Notes: a model not told the origin generated them from the sequence alone. A DNA stretch of 33,509 bases from Sphaeroforma arctica JP610 (GCF_001186125.1 NW_014040340.1:14876-48384); one strand, 5' to 3'; positions 1 through 11,705 are shown, counted from the first letter of the stretch. Numbers and translations are program-made.

Positions 1-30
1 TATATTATATATACTGTTCTGTGTGTCTGT

Positions 31-76
31 TGTTATTATTATTATATATATATATAATATTACTATTATTATTATA

Positions 77-112
<36 letters not shown>
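31..112. repeat. AT/ATT microsatellite
   Basis: A run of TATTAT and TA dinucleotide repeats. A second pure TA tract lies near 589-616. Confidence 0.9.
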
Positions 113-114
<2 letters not shown>

Positions 115-204
115 AACATGTGTGTAGTTCACGTGTACTGTTGAGCCATGTAGGGCTCCGAGTGTGAGCAATGTGTGCTCGGATGTACGACGGGTTAGAT
201 TTGG

Positions 205-264
205 AACGGAATGTCAGTTCTGTGTGCCATGTCTAAAACGGAATGTCAGTTCTGTGTGCCATGT
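205..264. repeat. Tandem 28-bp direct repeat
   Basis: A 28-bp unit beginning AACGGAATGTCAG occurs at 205-232 and again, identical, at 237-264, with a 4-bp spacer. No function is apparent. Confidence 0.9.
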
Positions 265-583
265 GACATAGGTTGCATGTATACCAGTTATTCAATTATT
301 CGTGCCTGAACATAAACCGAGTGATGGCGTTGGTCGTAAAAGGAGTAAAAAACAGTAGTTTGCCAGCGACGGTCTGCAGAGTAGACGGGGACCTGGCGGA
401 CACAAGTACTCTGCGTCAGTACCCAGAGGGGACGGATGGTAGACATAACCACTGATTATGGGTATATAAGCTAACAATATGAGATGATCGGTCTTCATAA
501 TCTCGTAAGCTAATGCATTACTTTGATGATAAAAAGTATACAGCTATTTCATTCTAAATCGTTCATGATCTAATTATACTACT

Positions 584-618
<35 letters not shown>

Positions 619-1425
619 CGTCAGTGTCGGTCGTATATCGTTTTTGCATTTCCTTGCGCATGTAGGGAGGTATTCAGCGTCCACAATAACCATGGATCCT
701 TCCTGTCTGTTTAAATATTTCATAATGAGGGAATTATGCAGTCCCATTTTTTGGGCACAAGAAACCAGTTGGACAGGTCGCAAGCATTGGATAGGACAGA
801 TTGACCAGTTGAACGTCCAACCTCACCACTGTGGTCGCGATTCAGACAAACACATAATTGTATTGCATCACATAAATATAATGTTAAGTACATGTGCGTA
901 ACGCACTAAAATCGCTGATGAAGTGACGAGAGACTCTATCACGCTAATCATCAACCATAGCCTTCCCCTTCTTCTGTATTCTAGAGAAGGCGCTATGCTA
1001 TACAATCTGGAATCACATATTTAATATCAAAGAATTGATAACACATACAGTATAGTCTTCTGCAATCAAGCAGGAATCAGCAAATTTCTTTAACATTGTT
1101 CATTTGTTATTTCAATATCTGTGGCATTTTTGGCTACTCTTTTTGGTACGTATTGCTTTTTTAAACAAAGGAATACAAATATTGAAATATTTACATCGAT
1201 CAATCCCGATTTTTTGGATAAGCTTCGCCAAATACTTCTTCGCTTTGGGTCACCTCAGCGGAGACTGGTCCCTCACTGTCGGCCTGTATAATTGAGAAGG
1301 CTAAGGTCGGCCACTCGGACAAATCGGGCCTCACAGTTCGTTTCCGTTTCTCGTTGAATATTTCTAAATAACTGACATCATTCTCGCGTCAAATTGAACG
1401 TTTATATAAATAGTTACACTGTGAC

Positions 1426-1490
1426 TGGGCCTTGGGGCTTTGGGCCTGGGCCCTGGGGGCTTTGGGCCTGGGCCCTGGGGGCTGGGACCC
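1426..1490 (+). repeat. G-rich minisatellite with G-quadruplex potential
   Basis: A 22-bp unit (TTTGGGCCTGGGCCC followed by TGGGGGC) is perfectly duplicated at 1439-1460 and 1461-1482. Partial units lie on both sides. Nine runs of three to five G in about 60 bp give the + strand quadruplex potential. GGGCCTGGGCCC also allows hairpins. It lies 1.3 kb upstream of the clpP start. Confidence 0.8.
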
Positions 1491-2793
1491 TCTCAAAATG
1501 AAAAGTGTTAGCAACGATTTTTTTAACAGAACGAAATATTTATGCTAGGGACATACACTGCAAAATTAAAAATACCACATAGTCCTGTGTACGGACTTTT
1601 AGTTCGTTATGTTGTGGTAAATTCTCCCTACTACATAGTTACTCTATACCTTGAACAATACTACAGTGGGCCCTCGCAACTTGTCACAGACCGTTCCTGG
1701 AAAAGAAGTTAACATCTACAGAGTTGACATCTATAACGCCATCTGATTGGCCGAGAGGTTCTTGGCCTATCCGACCATATTATAGGGGGAAATGCACTGA
1801 CTTTGAGCAGCGATCATTGGACTTGGGAACGCCTGTATTATTATGTACACATAATGTATACAACACAGTCCGAAAATTGATATGAATTTATGATCACAGT
1901 TCTATTGAACCATATGCACAGTTTTGTGCGTGGCAAAATGCTAGTATGTATATCATATGCTCTCCCTGCTGATTTCACAGCCTCCTTCACCATCGCGAAC
2001 TTCATGTTTGTAACTGCGTCTCTATCAAAACTCCAACCACTAGCCCTGATCTCTTCTTCTTATCAACATCTAACTTTTTGTACCTGCGTTTAGGGGCATT
2101 AGACATGGTGGTAGCCGAATGCATAACAACCTGTGTGCTTCTGATTGAGATAATTTATAGTATGTATTTTCCTGATATAAGCGTGGATGTTGCTATAACG
2201 GTATGGCCCGAAATATTTATATACTGACGATTAAAGTGGAGGTAATTGATATCAACCGGTTTTTAGTGTTTTAGTATCAATCGAAACGTTATATTACTTA
2301 TAGCACCAATGTGTATGTCGCTAAAGGTCGGAAAAAAATTCTGACCCCTACGAAAATGAACCACTGTATTTAATTTTACCTTGTATGTTTAGTAGAGAGG
2401 GTCATTAATCATGATACCATCGGGATTTGGGATTTCAACTATAACTCTTGGACCTGGAGGTTGGAGGTTGGGGCCAGGCTGGGTCATGGGTGTAAAACTA
2501 AATTATTTTTCGAATGCGCTCAGCGCAGCATATACGTTCAACGTTAACGGCATTGGTGCCAACGAGTTGACGTAGTGTTAGTGGCAAATTAGGAAAGTTT
2601 TAAGCCGAAATCAAAATATATTTCGTAATGTAAATAATCAACAAAAAGAGAGCGCATGAGAACGCTGACTTCATATAAATACATACAATTCTTAGTATAC
2701 GTATTTTTAATTGTACATCTAGTAAAACCAAGCTATAGTCTGTTTTCTGGTCAAGCGCTGTGCACTTCACTTGTACAATTACATCGTATTACT

Positions 2794-3228
2794 ATGTCTC
2801 TAACAGCAATGCGTAGTGCCTTAGCCAGGGTTGGATGTGGTATCTCTGCATACAATCATATCAGGGCAACATCGATCACGACCACTCGAAGATCGTTTCA
2901 CGACTTTTCTAATACAGGGAATAGCAATGGTGGCATGCCTTTCGGCAAAGACATGCTGGGAGGTGGATACACACAGCAGCCTTCTATGAACTATGGAGCA
3001 GGCCCGGGCGATGTATCTGCGAATGTTATTCCTATGGTCATCGACTCTACGGTACGTGTATATACATACTCACTCTCACACACACGTGTGCATGAGTGTA
3101 CACACACACACGTATGCTTAAGTGTACACACACATATATATATATATATTTATATATATATATATATATATACGTATGTATGCATGTATATGTAGATGTA
3201 TATACGTGTACTGTATATATAGATATAG

Positions 3229-3301
<73 letters not shown>

Positions 3302-5625
3302 GACTTTATATTTATATCCGTATCTATGTATCTTTGCATATATATATATATATGTCTTTATATCTATATCCGTATCTATGTATCTTTGCATCGAATGTAT
3401 CTATTTTCATTTATAGATATATTCATATCGATATATATTTATATAAACTTTTGTATTAGTATATATGTTTTTCTATATCTATATATATGTACATATATAT
3501 ATATATATGTTTATGTTTAAGTATATATATACGAAATACATCTGTTCGTTTGAAATGGACACCTTCATTTCCTATTAATGTGTTCTCGTACAATTGAGCC
3601 TCTCTCTTCTGCCTGTCTCTGCTGGCCACCTGCCTCAAGGCCAGTATAGACCAAAGTTTTCCCGATTATAGACCATCACATATACATACCTTCATCCTAT
3701 ATTTACGCACAATCTCATCCTGCCTTCTATCACCTTGTTCTAATTCCCGGTCCACCAGCCCCGGGGCGAACGCTATCAGGACATCTTCTCGCGTCTGTTG
3801 AGAGAGCGTATCGTCTGTCTCATGACACCGGTATGTCTGAGAACGCGTGGCAAGAGTGCACAAGCATGAGTCCACTCACCCCTTGTGTTTATAGCGCTCA
3901 TCTCCTAGGTAGTGAAATATAGTGGAGTGTAGTGTCGTGTAATACTATGTATTGCATTGTGTTGCAGTGTAGTGTCGTGTAATACTATGTATTGTATTGT
4001 AGCGTTTTGTAGTGGCATGTCTGAGAACACGTGGCAGAGTGCACAAGCATGAGTCCACTCACCCCTTGTGTTTATAACGCTCATCTCCATGCAGCGTAAT
4101 GTACCGTCACTATGCACATCAACAGTCCTACACAGCTCATGCGCATGCTTCATGCCACACATTGACAAACAGGTAAACGACTATGTGGCCTCTATTATAG
4201 TTGCTCAGCTGTTGTTTCTCGAGTCAGTCGACCCCACCAAACCCATCAGTATGTACATCAACAGTCCAGGAGGTGCCGTGACCGCAGGCATGGGGATCTA
4301 TGATACAATGCAGGTGTGTGTGTATGTGATTGTATACTATGCAGGTGTGTGTGCGTGTGATTTTATATTATTTTAGGTGTGTATGTGTGTGTTTGTATAC
4401 TATGTAGGTGTATGTGTGTGTGTGTGTTTGTATACTATGTAGGTGTGTGTGTGTGTGTTTGTATATTATGCAGGTGTGTGTGTGTAATTGTATAGTATGC
4501 AGGTGTGTGCGTGTGATTGTATACTATGTATGTGTGTGTGTGTGTGATTGTATACTATGCAGATGTGTGTGTGTGTAATTGTATACTATGCAGGTGTGTG
4601 TGTGTGATTGTATACTATGTAGGTGTATGTGTGTGTGATTGTATACTATGTAGGTGTATGTGTGTGTGTGTGTGTATTATGCAGGTGTGTGTGTGTGATT
4701 GTATAGTATGCAGGTGTGTGTGTGTGATTGTATACTATGCAGGTGTGTGTGCGTGTGATTGTATACTATGCAGGTGTGTATGTGTGTGTTTGTATACTAT
4801 GTAGGTGTATGTGTGTGTGTTTGTATACTATGTAGGTGTGTGTGTGTGATTGTATGCCATACAAGTGTGTGTGTATCTGTGATTGTATGTGGCTATTGAG
4901 CTTGGGCATGGTTGTTCGTAGTTTGTCACAATTCCTCCCTGACTGCGTTAGTATAAAGTTATCTGTGTGTGTGTGTGTCGGTTTCTGCGCTGTGTGTTGT
5001 CGAATGAGCATGTCCGGGTGTACACTGTTGATCTTAACTTATGTCTTATATTTATGTATATATATATATATGTGTGTGTGTGTATATAATATGTATGTAT
5101 GTATATATGTGTGTGTATAAATAATATGTATGTATATATATACGTGTGTGTGTGTGTATTTATATATTTGTTTATTTATATATTTGTGTATTTATATATT
5201 TATATATATATATCAAGATATGTACACGTACAGCTACTTGTACACCTCTAACGGTTCCGAGTGTTGGCGTGCCGTTGTGACTATGATTTGTAGATTCGGG
5301 TCTACTAGAAAGCCTTGTTGATATTTATCCCCAAATCCTGCTCTTTCGAAATGAGAGCCTTATGGACTGTTTTTGTGCAGCAGATCAACACATAGTCACT
5401 CTGTTGTGCATCGCTCCTCTTACTCATTGTACATAGCATTTGTTTTCTATATAGTACATCCAAGCTCCCGTGTCCACGGTGTGCATAGGCCAGGCTTGCA
5501 GTATGGGATCACTACTATTAACTGCAGGCGAGAAGGGTCAACGATATGCGCTCCCTTACTCACGAGTGATGGTTCATCAGCCTAGTGGAGGTGCTTCGGT
5601 ATGTGCAGTGTCACAACATATGCAA

Positions 5626-5659
<34 letters not shown>

Positions 5660-7541
5660 TGTACATGTGCGTGTACATGTGCGTGTGTGTGTGTGTATAA
5701 ATAACACGGAATACAATCGTTGCAACTGTGTATCTTGTTCTTCTTTCTTTTTTTTGCAATGTATATCTATAGTTTAGAGCAGTGCTCTAGAAAACCTTTC
5801 GAACTTCGGATCGGATGGAGGGTCCTATTTCAACGGTACATCTGTATCAAAAGATGTCGAAATGTAGGCGCACTTTTCCCTTATCATATCATATGTTGCG
5901 TAGTCCACCCCACTCACACCTCTGATGTACGCGAGGGCAACAAGTCCAGCTGCAGCAAGGTGAAGTTCGGTATATTACGGGATGTGATATAGCCACAGTG
6001 AACTCCCACCGGCTATCTGTCGATAGCCTGTCTCTGCGCACGTATATATTATCACCATGCAGAGATTATCCGATACGTTCTGTATACATATCCCAATGCG
6101 TTCGCAACCCCAGGCATATATATATATATGTATATATATATAAATATTCATCCACATAAACCAACACCCGTATATTCATCCACATAAAACTACACCCGTA
6201 TATACATCCACATAAAACTACACCAGTATATTCATCCACACACATGGCTGTTTCGTTCACCCAGAGCGAGACAAGTATATAACACAGTTCCAGTTCAGTC
6301 CTCACTTGTGGATATACATTGCGCATTCAAGTGTGCACATACATACCCCCACCAGCAACTGCATATACACGCACTCGCATTGCAACCACATCTGACATCG
6401 CCGTACCTCTTCTTCCTTCTTCAGGGCCAAGCGGCGGACATTGAGATCCAGGCCAGAGAAATCCTGAAGATCCGCTCGACACTCAACGACATCTACGTCA
6501 AACACACAGGCCAAACCCTCGAGAGAATTGGTGCGTTCTATGCAGTTAGGGTGCCTTCCTTGTACTTATCGCTGTTGATTGTCCTGAGTGTTCTAATGGG
6601 CTTTAGCCATGCTCTGTGTCTGTGTGTGATGCTAATTGGGACTTGAACGTGTTGTGTGCCTGTGTTTAGTACACCTCGTCCTCGCGGTTTTGGTTACTAC
6701 ACTATTTTGTGCGCTTTCCGAAGCTTCACGTTTTGTTCGAACTGTCTTCGTATGATATGATGCAATTTTCCTATATGGTATCGAATTTTAACTGTTACAT
6801 ACACTAGTATAAATGAATCTGGCCTATCCGGTATCTCTATTGTGCGTATATGTACAGTTGATGTATTGGCAATTGAATGATATCCGATATCCGTAATACA
6901 TACTTCCTGTTTGCTTTGCCTGGGATTTTTCATGCACCTATCATATCTATGGTAGAGTTACTCTCTCACATACGGTTTACCTTGCCATATTTCTAATATA
7001 TAAAAAGCCCCCATCGGTGGTGGCAGCAAGAGTGGGCAAGTGTCGCTCGGGGAGCATATCACCTTTCTGTAGAGTGTCTGTTAATGTCCATCATTCCATT
7101 GTGATATCAAACCCCCTACTGTAGTGCTTAACAGACACCCATTGTCTGAATCATACTCGCGACTATGTAGTGGTAATCTGTTGTTTATATGCATCTTGTT
7201 CTGTCGAGTGACCGTCGATCACATTGCTGGCAAAGTATCGGCTAGATCCAAGAGCTCAGCGCCCATTCTATCTGCCTGTGTTGGTTCAGTGTGCAGTGAT
7301 TCCTGGTCCTCAACAAGTCATGTACTAACCGGTCTACTTAAGTGTTGTATTTTGCCTATTGTATACTAAGCTGCACTCTATGATATACTTCTATGCAGAG
7401 AAATCGCTGGACAGAGACACGTTCATGTCGGCTCAGGAGGCCAAAGAGTATGGTCTCATTGATGAGATTCTGTACAAGCGCCCACCTAGTGATAAGAAAG
7501 AGGACGGCAAGGACGCATCGGATAAGAAGGACAGTGTCTAG
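2794..7541 (+). CDS. clpP: Mitochondrial ATP-dependent Clp protease proteolytic subunit, six exons
   Basis: ClpP is the serine peptidase ring of the matrix ClpXP protease, which degrades unfolded proteins. The exons, read from conserved ClpP blocks and GT-AG borders, are 2794-3051, 3759-3830, 4173-4313, 5455-5598, 6425-6530 and 7399-7541 (TAG). Together they give 864 nt and 287 residues, close to human CLPP (277). All junctions are phase 0 except the last, which is phase 1. Residues 1 to about 70 are Arg/Ser/Thr-rich and then Gly-rich, a typical mitochondrial presequence. Conserved blocks include [41 protein letters not shown] and EAKEYGLID. The expected triad is Ser173, His198 and Asp247, with spacings 25 and 49 as in E. 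coli ClpP. An upstream in-frame ATG at 2656 would add 46 residues with a hydrophobic stretch. ATG 2794 is preferred because it has A at -3 and opens the presequence. The C-terminal tail is Lys/Asp-rich. Confidence 0.95.
3057..3537. repeat. Microsatellite block in clpP intron 1
   Basis: Most of intron 1 (3052-3758) is CA/TG and TA dinucleotide repeat. A direct repeat of about 40 bp, sharing TATCCGTATCTATGTATC, lies near 3299-3340 and 3352-3391. Long open frames through this block are artefacts of the TA repeat. Confidence 0.9.
3833..4088 (+). repeat. Direct repeats filling clpP intron 2
   Basis: A segment of about 73 bp starting right at the intron 2 donor (3833-3905) recurs at 4017-4088 with a few differences. 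Between the copies, a 28-bp unit (3927-3954) is repeated at 3967-3994. The second long copy lacks the GT of the real donor. The intron therefore appears to have grown by local duplication that included its 5' splice region. Confidence 0.85.
4302..4870 (+). repeat. Minisatellite of about 30 bp starting at the exon 3/intron 3 junction
   Basis: About 18 imperfect units of 29-34 bp with the pattern TATACTATGCAG followed by GTGTGTGTGATTG. The last exonic bases of exon 3 (GATACAATGCAG) and its donor (GTGTGT) match the unit, so the array looks seeded from the splice junction. At least eight further units carry an intact CAG|GTGTGT. Others have TAG|GTGTRT. Confidence 0.9.
5057..5215. repeat. TA/TG microsatellite in clpP intron 3
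   Basis: Alternating TATATA, TGTGTG and ATTTATATATTTG repeats near the end of intron 3. A similar TA then TG tract lies at 5626-5696 in intron 4. Confidence 0.9.
6144..6245. repeat. 26-bp minisatellite in clpP intron 4
   Basis: Four imperfect copies of ATTCATCCACATAAA followed by ACTACACCCGT in tandem. No function is apparent. Confidence 0.85.
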
Positions 7542-7769
7542 TAGCTTTAAGGAATCTTAGTAAACTATACCAACTCGAATACTGGGCATGGATGCAGATT
7601 TACATATTTTGTGCGATTGCTAGGCTATCTTCGTAGTGTATGCATGAAGCTGCGATACCAAGGTGCCGGCGTCTATGTGAGACAGATCGAGCAGGATGGG
7701 TGAAGTGGCCTGCATAACGGTGCCCATTCTATGCGTAAGTAAAGATGTGTTTACGGTTGCATATAGAAA

Positions 7770-7775
7770 AATAAA
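7770..7775 (+). promoter_or_regulatory. Candidate clpP polyadenylation signal
   Basis: AATAAA, 229 nt after the clpP stop codon and followed by a GT-rich stretch, is the nearest canonical signal downstream. Placement rests on motif and distance alone. Confidence 0.4.
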
Positions 7776-8135
7776 GTGGTAGGAGGTTTTTATTGGCACT
7801 TTGAGGTAGCGATAATAATATATTTGCACTATCTCAAGCTATTTATAGTGCATTGGTGATTCTGTTCAGGCATAGGAACATACTTGTTGATTTGCAGAGG
7901 CATGCCTATATCAATTTATCCCTGTACCTTCATGTTATGCTTGATGGAAAGGTATGTATAGCAACAATTTTTGGCTTGCAGGAGGCATGTATATACATCA
8001 AGCTTGTATTTTGTAGGCAGTACATTTATATGTAGTGCTTGATACCGATGTGCAAAAATTGGCTCGCTTGATTGACTGTGCGAGATAAATGCAAACAATG
8101 CTATTTAATAAATAAAAGTGGAAAAAGGTGGAAAG

Positions 8136-8209
8136 TTCTCCGTACCAGGCTCGAACTGGTGACTTCGGACTTATTAGGTCCGCACTCTAACCAACTGAGT
8201 TAACAGAGA
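8136..8209 (-). tRNA. tRNA-Ile (anticodon AAT)
   Basis: Read on the minus strand, the acceptor stem TCTCTGT pairs with ACGGAGA (seven pairs, one G-U). The D stem ACTC/GAGT, anticodon stem CGGAC/GTCCG and T arm ACCAG/CTGGT are complete. The seven-base anticodon loop is CTAATAA, giving AAT, which inosine 34 would extend to ATT and ATC codons. There is no intron. A T5 run about 10 nt downstream (AAAAA at 8122-8126 on the + strand) serves as Pol III terminator. It looks functional. Confidence 0.93.
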
Positions 8210-9110
8210 TGGTATTTTGTAGTAACAGTATTAATTTATAATATATGAATTTTGAAGAAGAAAAGATATGAATATTAATCCGTCGTATAGTTCATGTAAT
8301 AAATATAAATACAGTTGTATTTTGTAGCAGACCGTATACGTATATAGTTTGCTGTCAATTAACTAAGCTATATACTCTGTCAGATCTACTGACTATTGTA
8401 CAAAAGGTTCGGATATTGTCCGGCAGTCTTCGCGATTAGCTAGTCCATGGTCCTTATTCACACACAAGAGTATTTATCCATATGTTTGTCTGTCCTAAAT
8501 TAAATATCAGTCCTTTTCTCCTATCGGCCGGTGCAAGGCATTCGGTCCTCAATGTCCAGGTTCTGGTACATGCCATTACTGTTACAGTGTTACTACAACC
8601 ACTCCCACCCCCCACCGTCCATGGAGACAACTATAGAGGACCGGGATGATCCGTATATTGACAGGAGCGAGCCGTAAATTCAAAACAAACAAAAAAAGAG
8701 GGATCAAAACTACCCTCTCTGAGTCTCCCAAACCAAGTATAAAATTTTCAAGACCAGACCAACATTTTATTAGTCAATATTACGTGTGTCATCCAGACTC
8801 AATGGATGGGTGCACTATACCTTTATATGAATGCCTGGGATATCTGTATGTGTTTTCGTCAACCGCTCTTGGCCGTAAGGAGGCTGCGTGTGTGTTGTAA
8901 GCATCTCTCCGATGGCAACACGTATGGGTCTGCTCGTACGATATAGTCGAATGTAGAAGAATAGAGTATGCATAACACGTATGCATGATATTAATGAATC
9001 AGGGTACGAGAATACAACAATGTACACATACCACAGCTCGTGTAGTACTGCATAGTATTGTCTAACTTCGAAATTGTGTCAAGATTGCGCTGTTGGTCCG
9101 AGATCAACGC
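8210..9110. other. Gap without recognisable genes
   Basis: AT-rich single-copy-looking DNA. I see no coding motifs, tRNA or structured repeat on either strand. Confidence 0.5.
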
Positions 9111-10331
9111 TCACTCAAACAAAGGATTCCCGTGGCGAATAGACAGTTGCACGATAATTGCAACGGCCATGAAACGTTTTGAATACTTCAACCTGTAGGC
9201 GCGGAATGTGTTCTTAAGTATTTGGAAACTGCGCAGTCTGGCGTTAGCTGTTTCGTGTCGGGCTCGCCGTTGACAAAGCAAATATCAACATCACGGATTG
9301 GAATTACCAATTCGTATTTTTAGGTGACTTGTCTCGTTTTATGAGACACCAGGGATGCCTGAAACGGATGAGCTTCGGTAACATTGCAATCGATCACGTC
9401 AACCGTAGCAAAAGTATTCGCCATGTCACCGGGTCATAGATATGCCTTCCCTTTTTCCCAACCGATATGTATTCGACGTGTTTGAACGCATGCAACGGTT
9501 ACAACAGTGCTCTATATATTTATAGATTTGTACATAAAGCTTGCCTCCTATGTGCACCTAGAAATTTGCATGCTGGCATACTAAAAATCATCGGCTAAAA
9601 TGATGAAATGTAATAATGTAAAAACCGTATAGTAGTATGATAGGGTTTACACCGAACCTATTCGTTAATACATCATTTTCCATGCATTTTGCGTGTAGCT
9701 TTAACCTACATCGAGTTGAGGTGTAAATATTCAACCCTATCGCAACTCGCAAGAAGATTTAATAGATTGAATCTTGTCAACCGAACTTATTTGAGTTGTG
9801 CATGCTGTCGTATACACGAACATGATAATATCGAATTTTAATAATCGATTGTTACTCCGTACAACACGTAAATATTAGTGGGCCGCCATGCAGATTAATA
9901 TATGGTATATGTCACAACAATTGTCCATAGCAGAAATTCAACTAAATCATTACATATGGATTTACATCGTCGGTGTATATCATTTCGCACACATTTATAT
10001 CATCTTGACACTCGCATACTATTCCGGTCAGCTCGGTAATCTGCTCGGTGACGTACCAATGCCATTCATTATAAGTCTTTGTGGCTACCCCGAAGATTAC
10101 TGCGCCAACATCGTCCTTTGGGTAGCATGCTAAAAAGTGCATAGCCATCAACAAATGTGTTGGTGTGGCACGTGTGTTAAGTTGTGTTGTCAGCTCGTTG
10201 TATATGATCGTGACTACGAGTGCAGAGGCGCCAAACATTGCCTTGAACGTTCTACTAAATAGACGATCATTGACACTTCTACAATTTATGTAGCTGAGAT
10301 CTGCTTGTCGGATGATGGCCACAGACATCAT
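9111..10331 (-). mobile_element. Decayed PIF/Harbinger-like DDE transposase
   Basis: DNA transposon remnant in three minus-strand pieces. The N-terminal piece (10331-9942, 129 codons) has the pattern NDRLFSRTFKAMFGAS, then PTHLLMAMHFLACYP and TYNEWHWYVTEQI, typical of the helical region before the DDE core. A second piece near 9435-9260 has TFATVDVIDCNVTEAHPF, a later SHK, and KYELVIPIRDVDICFVNGEP. This is the first catalytic Asp region, and it carries an in-frame stop after SHKTRQVT. A third piece ends at 9111 with MAVAIIVQLSIRHGNPLFE, the usual C-terminal pattern. About 500 bp separates the first two pieces, and the central part of the core is missing. No terminal inverted repeats were identified. 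Family assignment is by motif recall and could be a related DDE superfamily. Confidence 0.7.
9639..9741. repeat. Inverted repeat within the transposase remnant
   Basis: GATAGGGTTTACACC at 9639-9653 is answered by GGTGTAAATATTCAACCCTATC at 9720-9741, its reverse complement apart from a 7-base insert. It lies in the roughly 500 bp separating the two transposase pieces and could be a small MITE-like insertion or a hairpin. Confidence 0.45.
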
Positions 10332-10944
10332 AGTTCAAATAGAATGGTAGATAATGTAAAAGAGAGTCACAGAGTTTGTGTACACAATTCTATGCTCTGA
10401 TGAAAATGTGTTATATGTAGCGTTTACAAAGCTATTTATCTGGAGATACAGTAGATGTACATATCTCTCTCGAGATTGATGCAATGAGGTTTCAGGTTTG
10501 GTCGAATTCGGATTAAATAAATTGATGACACCCAACTGTTATGATCTCAAATTTAATTGGTTCAAACTACCGCGCCCCGACCGCTGATTTGAAAAATAGT
10601 CATCAGTTGGTATTTGACTGATTTCTATGATAGGCCACTGTGAGTATGTGAATTGGATATAAGTCACACGACACGACATTATTAAGGGAGATATTTATAG
10701 TTGTGAAACACGCGACATCGAACGGGCACACTTTTGTGTACGTTTTAACTGGATACCTATTCAGCTAAACTCTTCAGTCGTCACCAATCGCGTATTTAAG
10801 TAGTGTTCCTTTATCATCAACCATCGCACACTCACCGCACTGCACTACTTGTGCGTCGAAGTAAATATTGCATAATCGCGAATGCTGTCATATTTTGTTG
10901 ATACACGCATTCTGATCCTCTAAATATCGAGAATACTCAACATA

Positions 10945-11705
10945 ATGATATTAGGATTATGTCACGGAAGTCTACTCAGCCGCTTTGAACGAACGGGTCT
11001 TCAAGATAATATTCAGGAGGCCCGAGAGGCACCAACTGACAAGGACACCGATGATGATGACGACAACACATCGCTTCAGACGGAAGAGAGACCAGTCGCA
11101 GCCTGAAAATCATGTAAAACCGTGCAACAACCCGCTATTGATATGCAATTGGCAAAGAATTTATCAAGCAAACAAGAGGCCAACATGCGAGAGTTTGTGA
11201 ACACATGGCTCAAGAACACAAAGTTTGCTCTGAATTATAGGCTAGTGGAGACCACATATCCGGTTATGAAGTATAGGATGGTGGCAGTAAGAATATAGTT
11301 TATGGCCACATAGACAACTGGATGATTTTAGCCCTCTGGAGTATAGCCACAGCGAGACGTCTTTTACTTTCACACACATGATCACCTCCGTATTCATAAG
11401 AGCTGAAAGATCACGTCGCGCAGGAAGATACCCAACGAAATGAGATGAAAGCTGCGGTTAAGGCACCTCACGCTCGTAAATGCAAAACTACACCACGAAA
11501 GTTTGGGATGTCCAGAGTCTGTGCGAGCTAGAGTGGCGATTCAGTTGCCCTTCAAAGTAACCACTTTAGCGAAGTATGTATTCATAAAGACCATTCGAAC
11601 ACTAAAAAAGAGCCAATCGGCCTGGTTTTCACCTTCATGAAAGATGCAGTGAAGAAGGTGGATAAGGCCGATAGGCTCAAGTTGACTCTCACCCGGCAGC
11701 AATGA
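10945..11705 (+). pseudogene. Interrupted unidentified coding region
   Basis: Several plus-strand open stretches read like real protein and not random translation. A frame from ATG 10945 contains an acidic run (DKDTDDDDDN) and continues, after an interruption, through EANMREFVNTWLKNTKFALN to about 11298. Another frame carries charged segments at 11403-11531 (QEDTQRNEMKAAVKAP) and 11604-11705 (FTFMKDAVKKVDKADRLKL). A GTAAGA donor-like site lies near 11287. No family was recognised. It could be exons of a host gene, a pseudogene or part of a DNA transposon. Confidence 0.35.

Larger units (their letters stand above)
1..2655. other. Upstream flank of clpP without a recognisable gene
   Basis: No convincing coding exon, tRNA or mobile-element domain is visible on either strand. 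The short open frames lack recognisable motifs. The stretch contains AT microsatellites, a short direct repeat and a G-rich minisatellite, listed separately. Any clpP promoter must lie here, but no specific promoter motif can be supported. Confidence 0.5.

Noticed and set aside
2656-2793. Upstream in-frame ATG giving a 46-residue hydrophobic extension of ClpP
   Set aside because: Poor start context (C at -3). The downstream ATG has A at -3 and opens a typical mitochondrial presequence.
3047-3520. Open frames of 100-130 codons rich in Tyr, Ile and Val on both strands
   Set aside because: They are translations of TA/TG microsatellites in clpP intron 1.
4517-4804. 95-codon Cys/Val-rich open frame
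   Set aside because: It is a translation of the GTGTGT minisatellite in intron 3.
4302-4870. Possible CRISPR-like array of about 30-bp repeats
   Set aside because: Units are contiguous and lack unique spacers. It is a dinucleotide-rich minisatellite in an intron of a eukaryotic gene.
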